This document shows positions 15,692-23,620 of a stretch of DNA of 64,000 bases, piece after piece. This DNA is from Mycolicibacterium hodleri (GTDB lineage: Bacteria; Actinomycetota; Actinomycetes; Mycobacteriales; Mycobacteriaceae). The stretch is taken from NCBI RefSeq assembly GCF_006439015.1, contig NZ_RCZG01000010.1:98615-162614 (forward strand), given 5' to 3'. The notes beneath the pieces were generated by a model that was given only the letters and a program-made list of their open reading frames with translations, did no database searches and was not told the origin of the DNA. A program made the position numbers and the translations under genes. How positions within the stretch are numbered: position 1 is the stretch's first letter; every line of letters starts with the position of its first letter.

Positions 15692-17043
15692 CGATCACCA
15701 AAGAAGTACAACGCGTTTCGGGTGGCGAGGAAGAGTACGGCCACCTCGAGGAGTTCCGCACCGACCCGATCGCCTTGATGCACCGCATCCGCGAGGAGTG
15801 CGGGGCTGTCGGCTGGTTTCAACTGGTCGACAAGCAGGTCGTCATGCTGTCCGGGTCGGAGGCCAACGAGTTCTTCTTCCGCTCCAGCGACGCCGAGCTC
15901 AACCAGGCCGAGGCCTACCCCTTCATGACACCGATCTTCGGTGAGGGCGTGGTGTTCGACGCCGACCCCGAGCGCCGGGCCGAGATGCTGCACAACACCG
16001 CATTGCGCGGCGAGCAGATGAAGGGTCACGCTGCGACCATCGAGAACGAGGTCAAGAAGATCATCGCCGACTGGGGCGACGAGGGTGAGATCGAACTGCT
16101 CGACTTCTTCTCCGAGTTGACCATCTACACCTCGACGGCCTGCCTGATCGGATTGAAGTTCCGCGACCAACTCGACAGCCGTTTCGCGCAGTACTATCAC
16201 GAACTCGAACGCGGCACCGACCCCCTGTGCTACGTCGACCCGTACCTGGACATCGAGAGCTTCCGTATCCGCGATGAGTCTCGCGTGAAACTCGTTGCGC
16301 TGGTTCAGGAGATCATGAATGGTCGGGTGGCCGCTCCGCCGGCGAGCAAAGAGGATCGCGACCTTCTGGACGTGCTGGTCTCGATCAAGGACGACGAGGG
16401 CAATCCACGCTTCACGGCCAACGAGGTCACGGGCATGTTCATCTCGCTGATGTTCGCGGGACACCACACCAGCTCGGGTACCTCGTCGTGGACGTTGATC
16501 GAGTTGCTGCGCAACCCCGAGGTGTACTCGGACGTTCAGCAGGAGCTTGACGAGCTCTACTCCGACGGCCAGGAGGTGAGTTTTCATGCGCTGCGCCAGA
16601 TTCCGAAGCTCGACAACTCACTGAAGGAAACCCTGCGCCTCCACCCGCCGCTGATCATTCTGATGCGCGTCGCACAGGATGAGTTCGAGGTGGCCGGTTA
16701 CCCGATCCACAAGGGCCAGATGGTCGCTGCCTCACCGGCGATCAGCAACCGGATCCCCGAGGACTTCCCCCGCCCGGACGACTTCGACCCCGACCGCTAT
16801 CAGAAACCGCGTCAGGAAGATCTCGTCAATCGCTGGACGTGGATTCCCTTCGGCGCGGGAAAGCACCGCTGTGTCGGCGCGGCGTTCGCCCAGATGCAGA
16901 TCAAGGCGATCTTCTCGGTCTTGTTGCGCGAGTATGAGTTCGACATGTCCCAGCCCGCGGATAGCTACCAAAACGACCATTCCAAGATGGTCGTTCAGCT
17001 GGCTCAGCCGGCGAAGGTTCGCTACCGCAAGCGGGCCAGGTAG
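15688..17043 (+). CDS. cyp51: sterol 14-alpha-demethylase CYP51
   Basis: A 451-residue P450, the same length as M. tuberculosis CYP51B1. Visible are FRTDPIALMHRIREECG, the I-helix segment MFAGHHTSSGT with its His-Thr pair (about residue 258), KETLRLHPPL (ExxR) and the heme loop FGAGKHRCVG with Cys395. The enzyme removes the 14-alpha methyl of lanosterol-type sterols; its role in mycobacteria, which do not make typical sterols, is unclear. It needs the adjacent 3Fe-4S ferredoxin. Its ATG overlaps the SDR stop, so it is coupled to that gene. Confidence 0.96.
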   Translation: MTITKEVQRVSGGEEEYGHLEEFRTDPIALMHRIREECGAVGWFQLVDKQVVMLSGSEANEFFFRSSDAELNQAEAYPFMTPIFGEGVVFDADPERRAEMLHNTALRGEQMKGHAATIENEVKKIIADWGDEGEIELLDFFSELTIYTSTACLIGLKFRDQLDSRFAQYYHELERGTDPLCYVDPYLDIESFRIRDESRVKLVALVQEIMNGRVAAPPASKEDRDLLDVLVSIKDDEGNPRFTANEVTGMFISLMFAGHHTSSGTSSWTLIELLRNPEVYSDVQQELDELYSDGQEVSFHALRQIPKLDNSLKETLRLHPPLIILMRVAQDEFEVAGYPIHKGQMVAASPAISNRIPEDFPRPDDFDPDRYQKPRQEDLVNRWTWIPFGAGKHRCVGAAFAQMQIKAIFSVLLREYEFDMSQPADSYQNDHSKMVVQLAQPAKVRYRKRAR

Positions 17044-17051
17044 GAATCGTC

Positions 17052-17261
17052 ATGGGCTGCTACCGCGTAAAACTCGACGAGGATCTGTGCCAGGGCCACG
17101 CGATGTGCGAACTGGAGGCACCTGACGTGTTCGCGGTGCCCAAACGCGGCGTCGTCGCGATCCTTGATGCCGAGCCACCCGACGACATCCGCGAGGACGT
17201 CGAACGGGCGATAGAAATGTGTCCTACCCAAGCACTATCCATTGAGACAAAAGGAGACTGA
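17052..17261 (+). CDS. 3Fe-4S ferredoxin partner of CYP51 (Rv0763c-like)
   Basis: A 69-residue ferredoxin. The three cluster ligands are Cys13, Cys19 and Cys57 (CQGHAMC and CPTQA); the central position that would give a fourth ligand is His16, which is typical of single 3Fe-4S P450 ferredoxins. It starts 8 bases after cyp51 and ends 2 bases before the NTF2-like gene. In M. tuberculosis the equivalent protein supports CYP51 activity. Here it probably serves both CYP51 and CYP123. Confidence 0.94.
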   Translation: MGCYRVKLDEDLCQGHAMCELEAPDVFAVPKRGVVAILDAEPPDDIREDVERAIEMCPTQALSIETKGD

Positions 17262-17263
17262 CC

Positions 17264-17815
17264 GTGTCCGATTCAAAGGCGAGTCGCGCCCAACTCGACG
17301 ACTGGGTCGAGCGGTGGCTGCAGGCCAACAAGGATGGCGAGGCCGCCGGCGACTGGAAGTTGCTGGCCGACTTCTACACCGAAGACGCCACCTACGGCTG
17401 GAACATCGGGCCCAAGGAAGACGTGATGTGCATCGGCAGAGAAGAAATAGCCGAAATTGCACTAGGTCTGGAGATGGAGGGCCTGGAGAACTGGGTGTAC
17501 GAGTACCAGAAGGTGCTCATCGACGAGAAGCAGAACGAGATCGTCGGGTTCTGGAAGCAGGTCGCGAACAAGGGCGACGGCAGCCGGGACGAGATCTACG
17601 GCATCGGCGGTTCGTGGTTCCGACTGAACGACGATCTGCTGATCGAGTGGCAGCGCGACTTCTTCGACTTCGGTCACGTGCAGAAGGCGTTCATCAAGCT
17701 CATCGAGTCCGGTGACCTGACGCCAACCATGCAGAAGCGCATCGAGCGCAGCGTCGCGGGCGACCAGCTGCCCGGTTACTACCCGCTCGGCGGAGCACCC
17801 GTCCCGATCTGGTGA
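17264..17815 (+). CDS. NTF2/SnoaL-like protein (Rv0762c-like)
   Basis: A 183-residue protein with the cone-shaped NTF2 fold pattern: an N-terminal helix (LDDWVERWLQANKDGEA), the strand DFYTEDATYGW and conserved aromatic strands ending in a helical tail. Such proteins are often isomerases, dehydratases or binding proteins. The catalytic residues are not obvious. It starts with GTG at 17264 after AAAGGAG and directly follows the ferredoxin. Conserved synteny suggests a role with the P450s. Confidence 0.78.
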   Translation: MSDSKASRAQLDDWVERWLQANKDGEAAGDWKLLADFYTEDATYGWNIGPKEDVMCIGREEIAEIALGLEMEGLENWVYEYQKVLIDEKQNEIVGFWKQVANKGDGSRDEIYGIGGSWFRLNDDLLIEWQRDFFDFGHVQKAFIKLIESGDLTPTMQKRIERSVAGDQLPGYYPLGGAPVPIW

Positions 17816-17823
17816 CAGTTCCA

Positions 17824-17839
17824 CCAAGCGGTTGCTTGG
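17824..17839. promoter_or_regulatory. inverted repeat 1 of 3 before adhB
   Basis: CCAAGC-GGTT-GCTTGG is a perfect 6-bp stem with a 4-base loop, 9 bases after the NTF2-like stop. No T-run follows, so it is not a standard terminator; it may weaken read-through or bind protein. Confidence 0.5.
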
Positions 17840-17840
17840 G

Positions 17841-17855
17841 GTGGGTGTGACCCAC
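17841..17855. promoter_or_regulatory. inverted repeat 2 of 3 before adhB
   Basis: GTGGGT-GTG-ACCCAC is a perfect 6-bp inverted repeat one base after the first. Likely part of the adhB control region. Confidence 0.5.
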
Positions 17856-17858
17856 TTA

Positions 17859-17873
17859 ACTAGAGGCTCTAGT
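17859..17873. promoter_or_regulatory. inverted repeat 3 of 3 before adhB, over a -10-like box
   Basis: ACTAGAG-G-CTCTAGT is a perfect 15-bp palindrome. It overlaps TAGTCT (17870-17875), a possible -10 box whose transcript would start about 25 bases before the adhB ATG. Its position is that of a repressor operator. It does not fit the KstR consensus. Confidence 0.55.
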
Positions 17874-17908
17874 CTGGGCTCATCGACTCAAGTGAAAGGC
17901 ACGTAGCA

Positions 17909-19036
17909 ATGAAGACAAAGGGCGCGCTGATCTGGGAATTCAACCAGCCGTGGTCGATCGAGGAGATCGAAATCGGCGACCCGGTGCAGGACGAGGTCAA
18001 GATCCAGATGGAAGCGTCGGGCATGTGCCACTCCGACCACCATCTAGTGACTGGCGACATCCCGATGATGGGGTTTCCGGTGCTGGGCGGCCACGAGGGC
18101 GCAGGCATCGTCACCGAGGTCGGACCCGGCGTCGAGGACCTCGAAGTCGGCGATCACGTCGTGCTGTCGTTCATCCCGTCGTGCGGCAGGTGCCCAACGT
18201 GTCAGGCGGGGCTGCGCAACCTGTGCGATCTGGGCGCGGGCCTGCTCGGCGGCCTGGCGGTCTCCGACAACACTCACCGCATCACGGCAAAGGGCCAGCC
18301 CGTCTTTCCGATGACGCTGCTCGGCACGTTCAGCCCATACATGGTGGTGCACAAGAGTTCCGTGGTGAAGATCGATCCGTCGATCCCGTTCGAGGTCGCC
18401 TGCCTGGTGGGCTGCGGCGTGACGACGGGTTACGGCTCGGCCGTCAAGGCCGGTGACATTCGACCCGGCGACGACGTCCTGGTGATCGGCGTCGGCGGTG
18501 TCGGCATGTCGGCAGTCCAGGGTGCGGTCAACGCCGGGGCTCGCCACATCTTCGTCATCGAGCCCGTCGAGTGGAAGCGCGACGCGGCACTGAAGTTCGG
18601 CGCCACGCATGCCTACCCGGACACGGATGCGGCGTTCGCAGGCATCGCCGAGGCAACCTACGGCCTGATGGCCAAGCAGGTGATCGTCACCGTTGGCGAG
18701 CTGAAGGGCGCGGACGTCGACACCTACGTGAACCTCACCTCCAAGGGCGGCACCACGGTGCTCACGGCCATCGGCAGTCTGATGGACACCAACGTCACGC
18801 TGAACCTCGCGATGCTGACCCTGATGCAGAAGCGCATCCAGGGCACCATCTTCGGCGGCGGCAATCCGCACTTCGACATTCCTCAGCTGCTGTCGATGTA
18901 CAAGGCGGGCAAGCTCAACCTCGACGACATGATCACCACGCAGTACAAGCTGGAGCAGATCAACGACGGCTACAAGGACATGCTGGAGGGCCGCAACATC
19001 CGCGGCGTCATCCGCTACACCGACGCCGACAGGTAG
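17909..19036 (+). CDS. adhB: zinc-dependent alcohol dehydrogenase (Rv0761c-like)
   Basis: A 375-residue medium-chain alcohol dehydrogenase. Catalytic zinc ligands appear in GMCHSDHH (Cys40) and GGHEGAG. The structural-zinc lobe has four Cys in CGRCPTCQAGLRNLC (residues 92-106). The NAD fold follows at VLVIGVGGVGMSAVQGA. It resembles the class III/mycothiol-type branch, but the substrate is unknown. Unlike the genes before it, it has its own 93-base leader with three inverted repeats. The KSI-fold gene follows after 10 bases. Confidence 0.92.
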   Translation: MKTKGALIWEFNQPWSIEEIEIGDPVQDEVKIQMEASGMCHSDHHLVTGDIPMMGFPVLGGHEGAGIVTEVGPGVEDLEVGDHVVLSFIPSCGRCPTCQAGLRNLCDLGAGLLGGLAVSDNTHRITAKGQPVFPMTLLGTFSPYMVVHKSSVVKIDPSIPFEVACLVGCGVTTGYGSAVKAGDIRPGDDVLVIGVGGVGMSAVQGAVNAGARHIFVIEPVEWKRDAALKFGATHAYPDTDAAFAGIAEATYGLMAKQVIVTVGELKGADVDTYVNLTSKGGTTVLTAIGSLMDTNVTLNLAMLTLMQKRIQGTIFGGGNPHFDIPQLLSMYKAGKLNLDDMITTQYKLEQINDGYKDMLEGRNIRGVIRYTDADR

Positions 19037-19046
19037 ACGTTCCGAC

Positions 19047-19475
19047 ATGTCACAGGAGACGGTCGAGCACTCTCCCGTGCTCGAGGCATCGGAAGCGTCG
19101 TGGCGGTGCGTCCAGTCCGGTGACCGCGAAGGCTGGCTGGCCCTGATGACCGACGACGTCGTCATCGAGGATCCAATCGGCGAGTCGGTCACCAATCCGG
19201 ATGGGAATGGCGTGCGCGGCAAGGAGGCCGTTGCAGCTTTCTACGATGCGAACATCGGGCCGAACCAGCTGACCGTCACCCGCGAAGAGACGTTTCCGTC
19301 GAGCTCACCGACCGAGATCGCTTACATCCTGGTGCTGCACACCAAGTTTCCGAACGGCTTCACGGCCAAGGTCCGAGGCGTGTTCACCTATCGTGTCGAC
19401 GACGCGGGGTTGATCACCAACCTGCGGGGTTACTGGAACATGGACGCCATGGAGTTCGGCCAGGAGGACGGCTGA
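19047..19475 (+). CDS. ketosteroid isomerase-fold protein (Rv0760c-like)
   Basis: A 142-residue SnoaL/NTF2-fold protein. The pattern of an N-terminal helix, WLALMTDDVVIEDPIG and KEAVAAFYDANIGP resembles delta5-3-ketosteroid isomerases, with acidic residues in the cavity-lining strands. The M. tuberculosis homologue has this fold and binds steroid-like ligands as I recall; its physiological function is unresolved. It lies 10 bases after adhB. Its stop codon overlaps the proposed ATC start of the following SDR. Confidence 0.85.
   Translation: MSQETVEHSPVLEASEASWRCVQSGDREGWLALMTDDVVIEDPIGESVTNPDGNGVRGKEAVAAFYDANIGPNQLTVTREETFPSSSPTEIAYILVLHTKFPNGFTAKVRGVFTYRVDDAGLITNLRGYWNMDAMEFGQEDG
19462..19467 (+). 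promoter_or_regulatory. Shine-Dalgarno that decides the ATC start of the next SDR
   Basis: AGGAGG lies 7 bases before ATC 19475. No ATG, GTG or TTG is in frame at a usable place upstream or before the Rossmann motif. This strong site therefore points to a non-canonical start. Confidence 0.6.
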
Positions 19476-20317
19476 TCGTTGGGGCGGTCGTCGTCGGCGG
19501 GTCACGCGGCATCGGCCTCGCGGTCGCCGAACTCCTTGCCGCACAGGGCGTCGGGGTGGTCATCAATGGTCGTGATGCCGATGCAGTCGGCGAGGGTGTC
19601 AGGCGGATCGGGGCCGGTGCCGTCGGTTTTTCTGGCTCGCCTTCGGACCCGACGATCGCCAACGCGCTGATCGACTCGTGCGTAGGCGAATTCGGCCGCA
19701 TCGATGCTCTGATCAACTGCGCCGGAACCGCCGAGCCGGCGGGTTCGTCAATTCTGAATGTGACGTCCGACCAGTTTCGCGACCTGCTGGACGCCCATCT
19801 CGGCACCGTGTTCGAGACCTGCCGGGCAGCGGCACCCAAGATGGTCGCTCAAGGCGGGGGTGCGATAGTCAACACCAGCTCGTTTGCCTTTCTCGGCGAC
19901 TACGGCGGGACCGGCTATCCGGCGGGCAAGGGTGCCGTCAACGGACTGACGCTGGCGATCGCCGCGGAACTGAAATCCGAGGGCGTGCGCGCGAACGTCG
20001 TCTGCCCCGGTGCCAAGACGAGGTTGTCGACCGGCCCGGACTACGCGGCCCAGATCGCCGACCTCAATCGGCGCGGGCTGCTCGATGACGTCAGCATGCA
20101 GGGGGCGCTTGACGCGGCACCGCCGGAGTACGCCGCCCCTTTATACGCCTATCTGGTCGGCGATGAGGCCAAGGACGTGACGGGGCAGATCTTCATCGCC
20201 GCGGGGGGTTTCGTCGGTCGCTTCGCCAGGCCCACGCCGAGCATCATCGCGTATCGCGATCATCACGACTCCCCGCCGTGGTCGAGCGGCGAGCTCGACG
20301 GCTTCATCCATCGCTGA
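19475..20317 (+). CDS. short-chain dehydrogenase/reductase with apparent ATC start
   Basis: A 280-residue SDR if counted from ATC 19475. The cofactor motif VVVGGSRGIG begins at about residue 5. LINCAGT and the Tyr/Lys pair in YPAGKGA follow normally. The first conventional start in frame, GTG 19556, would delete the whole nucleotide-binding motif, so it cannot be right. A perfect AGGAGG stands 7 bases before ATC, which overlaps the upstream stop (TGATC). The end overlaps the convergent glycosyltransferase by 55 bases. From memory M. tuberculosis lacks this gene between Rv0760c and Rv0759c. CTG 19472 is the alternative start. Confidence 0.75.
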   Translation: MVGAVVVGGSRGIGLAVAELLAAQGVGVVINGRDADAVGEGVRRIGAGAVGFSGSPSDPTIANALIDSCVGEFGRIDALINCAGTAEPAGSSILNVTSDQFRDLLDAHLGTVFETCRAAAPKMVAQGGGAIVNTSSFAFLGDYGGTGYPAGKGAVNGLTLAIAAELKSEGVRANVVCPGAKTRLSTGPDYAAQIADLNRRGLLDDVSMQGALDAAPPEYAAPLYAYLVGDEAKDVTGQIFIAAGGFVGRFARPTPSIIAYRDHHDSPPWSSGELDGFIHR

Positions 20318-21585
20318 GGCCCGCCGAGCCACACCGCGGCCCAACGGCGGTGCACCCCGAACACCCGCCGCAGAGCGACGAAGCGCACCACCGTCGCGAC
20401 CAGATTCGCGACCACCAGCACCGAGAGTTCGGCTACCTTGCCGATCGTCGGGTCGAAGCGGTGCAGGACGAACAACGAGCCGCTGGTGATCGCCAACCCG
20501 AACATGAAGACCAGGAGGCCGTGAAGCTGGTGGCGGCCGGCCCCATCTCGACCGCGGACCCCGAAGGTGAAGGCTCGGTTGGCAGCCGTGTTGGCGACCG
20601 CGGTCAAGAGCAGTGCGACGAGGTTCGCGGCCTGCGCGCCCATCGCGGGATGTAGGACCAGGTACAGCAGGGCATAGGCGAGAGTGCTTGCGATGCCGAC
20701 GATCCCGAAGCGGACCAACTGTCCGACCATGCCCTTGGGGACACCGGGCACCAGCGGCTCGCGACCCAGCGCGGTCTGCAGTTCCCGCAGCGGGAGCGCG
20801 CCCGTCGCCAGCGCGCGGCCCACTCGCCAGCAGCCCTTGAGGTCCTCGACCGCGGTGCGCACCACGTCGACGCGGGAATCTGGATCGTCGATCCAGTCGA
20901 CGGGTACCTCGTGGATCCGCAGACCGGCGCGTTCGGCGATCACCAGCAGCTCGGTGTCGAAGAACCAACCGCTGTCCTCCACCAGCGGCAGGAGCTGCCT
21001 GGCCACGTCGGCACGGATGGCCTTGAACCCGCACTGCGCGTCCGAGAATCGTGTACCGAGCGTGCCGCGGAGAATCAAGTTGTAACTGCGCGAGACGAAT
21101 TCGCGCTTCGGACCGCGAACCACCCGGGACGAAGCGGACAGCCGAGACCCGATCGCGATGTCGGAGTGGCCGGACACCAACGGTGCGACCAGAGGCATCA
21201 GTGCCGCGAGATCGGTCGACAGGTCGACGTCCATGTAGGCGACCACCGCGGCGGTCGACGACGCCCAGGCAGCGCGTAGCGCCCCACCGCGCCCCTTGGC
21301 GTCCAGGTGGATGACGTCCACGTCCGCGAGCTCGCAGGCGAGCTGCCTCGCAACGGCGAGCGTGCCGTCGGTACTGGCGTTGTCGGCCAACGTGATTCGC
21401 GCCGCATAGGGCACCTCCGCGGCCAGGAACCGGTGCAGACGGCGGATACTGCCTGCCAGCTTGCGTTCCTCGTTGTATACCGGGATGACGATGTCGAGGA
21501 CGTACGGGCGCTGCGCCGAGAACCTCACGGGGCGCGACTGACCACCGGCCGTGGGGGAATTCGCCAGGTCGGCCACGGTGTCCAC
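20263..21585 (-). CDS. bifunctional GT2 glycosyltransferase with C-terminal GtrA domain
   Basis: About 440 residues. The N-terminal half is a family-2 glycosyltransferase like dolichyl/polyprenyl-phosphate sugar synthases: IVIPVYNEERKLAGS, the nucleotide motif VVAYMDVDLSTDL and CGFKAIRADVA. From about residue 290 a GtrA domain follows, with four membrane spans (for example VRFGIVGIASTLAYALLYLV), which probably moves or anchors the lipid-linked sugar. The expected product is a polyprenyl-phosphate sugar for envelope glycosylation. I chose GTG 21585; GTG 21576 is also possible, and a much earlier ATG would run across the divergent HIT promoter. Its C-terminus overlaps the SDR on the other strand. 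Confidence 0.82.
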   Translation of the reverse strand: MDTVADLANSPTAGGQSRPVRFSAQRPYVLDIVIPVYNEERKLAGSIRRLHRFLAAEVPYAARITLADNASTDGTLAVARQLACELADVDVIHLDAKGRGGALRAAWASSTAAVVAYMDVDLSTDLAALMPLVAPLVSGHSDIAIGSRLSASSRVVRGPKREFVSRSYNLILRGTLGTRFSDAQCGFKAIRADVARQLLPLVEDSGWFFDTELLVIAERAGLRIHEVPVDWIDDPDSRVDVVRTAVEDLKGCWRVGRALATGALPLRELQTALGREPLVPGVPKGMVGQLVRFGIVGIASTLAYALLYLVLHPAMGAQAANLVALLLTAVANTAANRAFTFGVRGRDGAGRHQLHGLLVFMFGLAITSGSLFVLHRFDPTIGKVAELSVLVVANLVATVVRFVALRRVFGVHRRWAAVWLGGPQRWMKPSSSPLDHGGES

Positions 21586-21621
21586 CGTCGCGGAGCAAGC
21601 TGCCACGGATCTGACCCGGCA

Positions 21622-21639
21622 CTGGGAACTTGCTGTGAG
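21622..21639. promoter_or_regulatory. possible degenerate PhoP box between the GT and HIT genes
   Basis: CTGGGAA-CTTG-CTGTGAG has the 11-bp period of a PhoP direct repeat. The second half matches the phoP-upstream box exactly and the first has two mismatches. Weak evidence by itself, strengthened by closeness to phoPR. Confidence 0.35.
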
Positions 21640-21694
21640 CGGAGCTCCCCGTCGCTTCGCTCGCCCCAGGGCGTCGTTCTGGCATGCTCGACCC

Positions 21695-22099
21695 ATGGCC
21701 TCCGTGTTCACCATGATCATCAATCGCGAGATCCCAGGTCGATTCGTCTACGAGGACGACGAGGTGGTCGCGTTTCTCACCATCGAACCGATGACGCCGG
21801 GGCACACTCTCGTCGTTCCCCGCGCGGAGATCGACAACTGGCAGGGCATTGAGGCCGCGGCCTTCGCGCGGGTGATGGCGGTGTCACAGCGAATTGGAAG
21901 AGCCGTGTCCAAGGCGTTCGACACCGAGCGGTCGGGCCTGATCATCGCGGGCCTCGAGGTGCCACACCTGCACGTGCACGTGTTCCCGGCCCGCGACCTC
22001 GCCGACTTCGGCTTTGCGAACGTCGACCGCAGCCCCTCGCCGGAGTCATTGGATGATGCGCAGACGAGGATCAAAGCCGCACTGGCCGAAGAGAACTGA
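21695..22099 (+). CDS. HIT-family nucleotide-binding hydrolase (Rv0759c-like)
   Basis: A 134-residue histidine-triad protein. The signature is HLHVHVF with His91, His93 and His95. Upstream are REIPGRFVYEDDEVVAFL and PMTPGHTLVVPR, the typical Hint-branch strands. Such enzymes hydrolyse nucleoside phosphoramidates or adenylated compounds. ATG 21695 lies 6 bases after CATGCT, a weak -10-like box. It converges with phoR, 10 bases apart. The neighbourhood matches Rv0759c-Rv0758. Confidence 0.92.
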   Translation: MASVFTMIINREIPGRFVYEDDEVVAFLTIEPMTPGHTLVVPRAEIDNWQGIEAAAFARVMAVSQRIGRAVSKAFDTERSGLIIAGLEVPHLHVHVFPARDLADFGFANVDRSPSPESLDDAQTRIKAALAEEN

Positions 22100-22109
22100 A
22101 ACCCGACCC

Positions 22110-23564
22110 TCAGCTGACGGGTGCCGCCACGTCGACCTCGGCCGCGGGCACCTCTGCGATCCGCGGCAACTGAACCGTGAAGCGGCACCCCTGGCCCGGC
22201 GCCGTGGTGACGCTGACAGTGCCGCCGTGCGCATATACCAGCGAGTCGACGATCGATAGCCCGAGACCGGTGCCGCCGCTGGTCCGCGCCCGCGAGGAGT
22301 CGGTGCGGTAGAAGCGCTCGAAGACTCGGTGGGCGTCCTCGCGACTCATGCCGGGACCCTCGTCGCACACCTCGAGGATGGCATTTCCCTTTTCGGTGCC
22401 CACCCGAATCGCGATGCTCGCGGATTCCGGGGTGTGTTGCAGTGCGTTCGCCACCAGATTGCCCAGGACTTGCCGCAGCCTTGCCTCGTCACCGAGCACC
22501 TCGGGAGTCCCCGGTCCGTCGAACACCTCCATGCCGATGGTGCGCTTCGGGGCGACGGACCTGGCGTCGTGGACGGAGTCGCTGGCCAGCGACAGCAGGT
22601 CGACTCGGCGCCGTTCCATCGGACGTTGGGCGTCCAGTCGAGCCAACAGCAGAAGGTCCTCGACGAGCAGACCCATCCGCTGGGCCTCACTCTCGATGCG
22701 GCTCATCAGGAGTTCGACGTCGCGCGCGGCGCCCGACCGATAGAGCTCGGCGAAGCCGCGGATCGTCGTGAGCGGCGTGCGGAGTTCGTGGCTGGCGTCG
22801 GTGATGAAGCGACGCATCCGATCCTCGGAGGTGCGCGCATGTTCGGCGGACGCCTCCGACGAGGCCACCGCCCGCTGAATCTGCGCGAGCATTCCGTTGA
22901 GAGCCGACGACAATCGACCGACCTCGGTGCGCGAGTCACGCTGCGGGACGCGGCGATCAAGTTCACCGGCGGCGATCGCCGCAGCCGTCTGCTCGACCTC
23001 GACGAGCGGCCTCAGGCTTCGGTGCACCACCGCGTATCCGACGATTCCGAGCACCAAGAGGACCGCGACACCGATGCCGATCTGCGACCACAGCAGCGCG
23101 TCGACCGTCGACGACACGTCGGCGAGGTCTATGGCGACGGTGGTCAGTTCCCCATGAAGCCCGCGCACCGTCATCGCGCGCCACTGCACGGGAGAATTGT
23201 CGATGGATCCCACCGTGACGGGCACCGGTCCGACGTCGTTGCTGTCGGGCAGCGCAGGCTCTGCCTGGCGGTCGTTGACCGCCATCCAGATTCGCCCATC
23301 GGAATCGATCCCGCGCACGTAGAAGTCCGACGGCGGCCGCGCGGGGTTGGGGTCCTCCATCGGCGTGGTCGGCATCCGGCGTGGCGCCTGGGCCCACCCG
23401 CGTGAGGCATCGAGCAACGTCTCGTCGACCCGGTTGATCAGGGAATGCCGCATGATCGACGTGACGGCCACCCCAGAGGCGAGCAGGCCGAGGGCCACCA
23501 GGACGAGAGTGGCCGCAACCAGCCCTACCCGGAGTGGGATGCCGCGCGTACGGAGACCAGCCAT
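22110..23564 (-). CDS. phoR: sensor histidine kinase PhoR
   Basis: The membrane sensor of the PhoPR two-component system, which in mycobacteria controls envelope lipids, ESX-1 and the acid response. It has 484 residues: TM1 about 12-35, an extracytoplasmic sensor about 36-158, TM2 about 160-180, HAMP to about 235 and the phospho-acceptor His259 in FITDASHELRTPLTTIRG. The kinase domain carries NLVANALQHTPE (N box), CDEGPGMSRE (G1) and GGTGLGLSIV (G2). ATG 23564 has GGGGG upstream. It lies 56 bases after phoP and is co-transcribed. Confidence 0.95.
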   Translation of the reverse strand: MAGLRTRGIPLRVGLVAATLVLVALGLLASGVAVTSIMRHSLINRVDETLLDASRGWAQAPRRMPTTPMEDPNPARPPSDFYVRGIDSDGRIWMAVNDRQAEPALPDSNDVGPVPVTVGSIDNSPVQWRAMTVRGLHGELTTVAIDLADVSSTVDALLWSQIGIGVAVLLVLGIVGYAVVHRSLRPLVEVEQTAAAIAAGELDRRVPQRDSRTEVGRLSSALNGMLAQIQRAVASSEASAEHARTSEDRMRRFITDASHELRTPLTTIRGFAELYRSGAARDVELLMSRIESEAQRMGLLVEDLLLLARLDAQRPMERRRVDLLSLASDSVHDARSVAPKRTIGMEVFDGPGTPEVLGDEARLRQVLGNLVANALQHTPESASIAIRVGTEKGNAILEVCDEGPGMSREDAHRVFERFYRTDSSRARTSGGTGLGLSIVDSLVYAHGGTVSVTTAPGQGCRFTVQLPRIAEVPAAEVDVAAPVS

Positions 23565-23620
23565 GCCCCCATTGTGCAAAAAGCGCGGCCGTTGGCTGGC
23601 CAACTCACGCATTCGACGCG

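Noticed and set aside
17824..17839. Rho-independent terminator after the NTF2-like gene
   Set aside because: The stem is short (6 bp) and no T-run follows; mycobacteria rarely use such terminators.
17859..17873. KstR or KstR2 site before adhB
   Set aside because: The palindrome ACTAGAG-G-CTCTAGT lacks the AAC/GTT core of KstR and the CAAG/CTTG core of KstR2.
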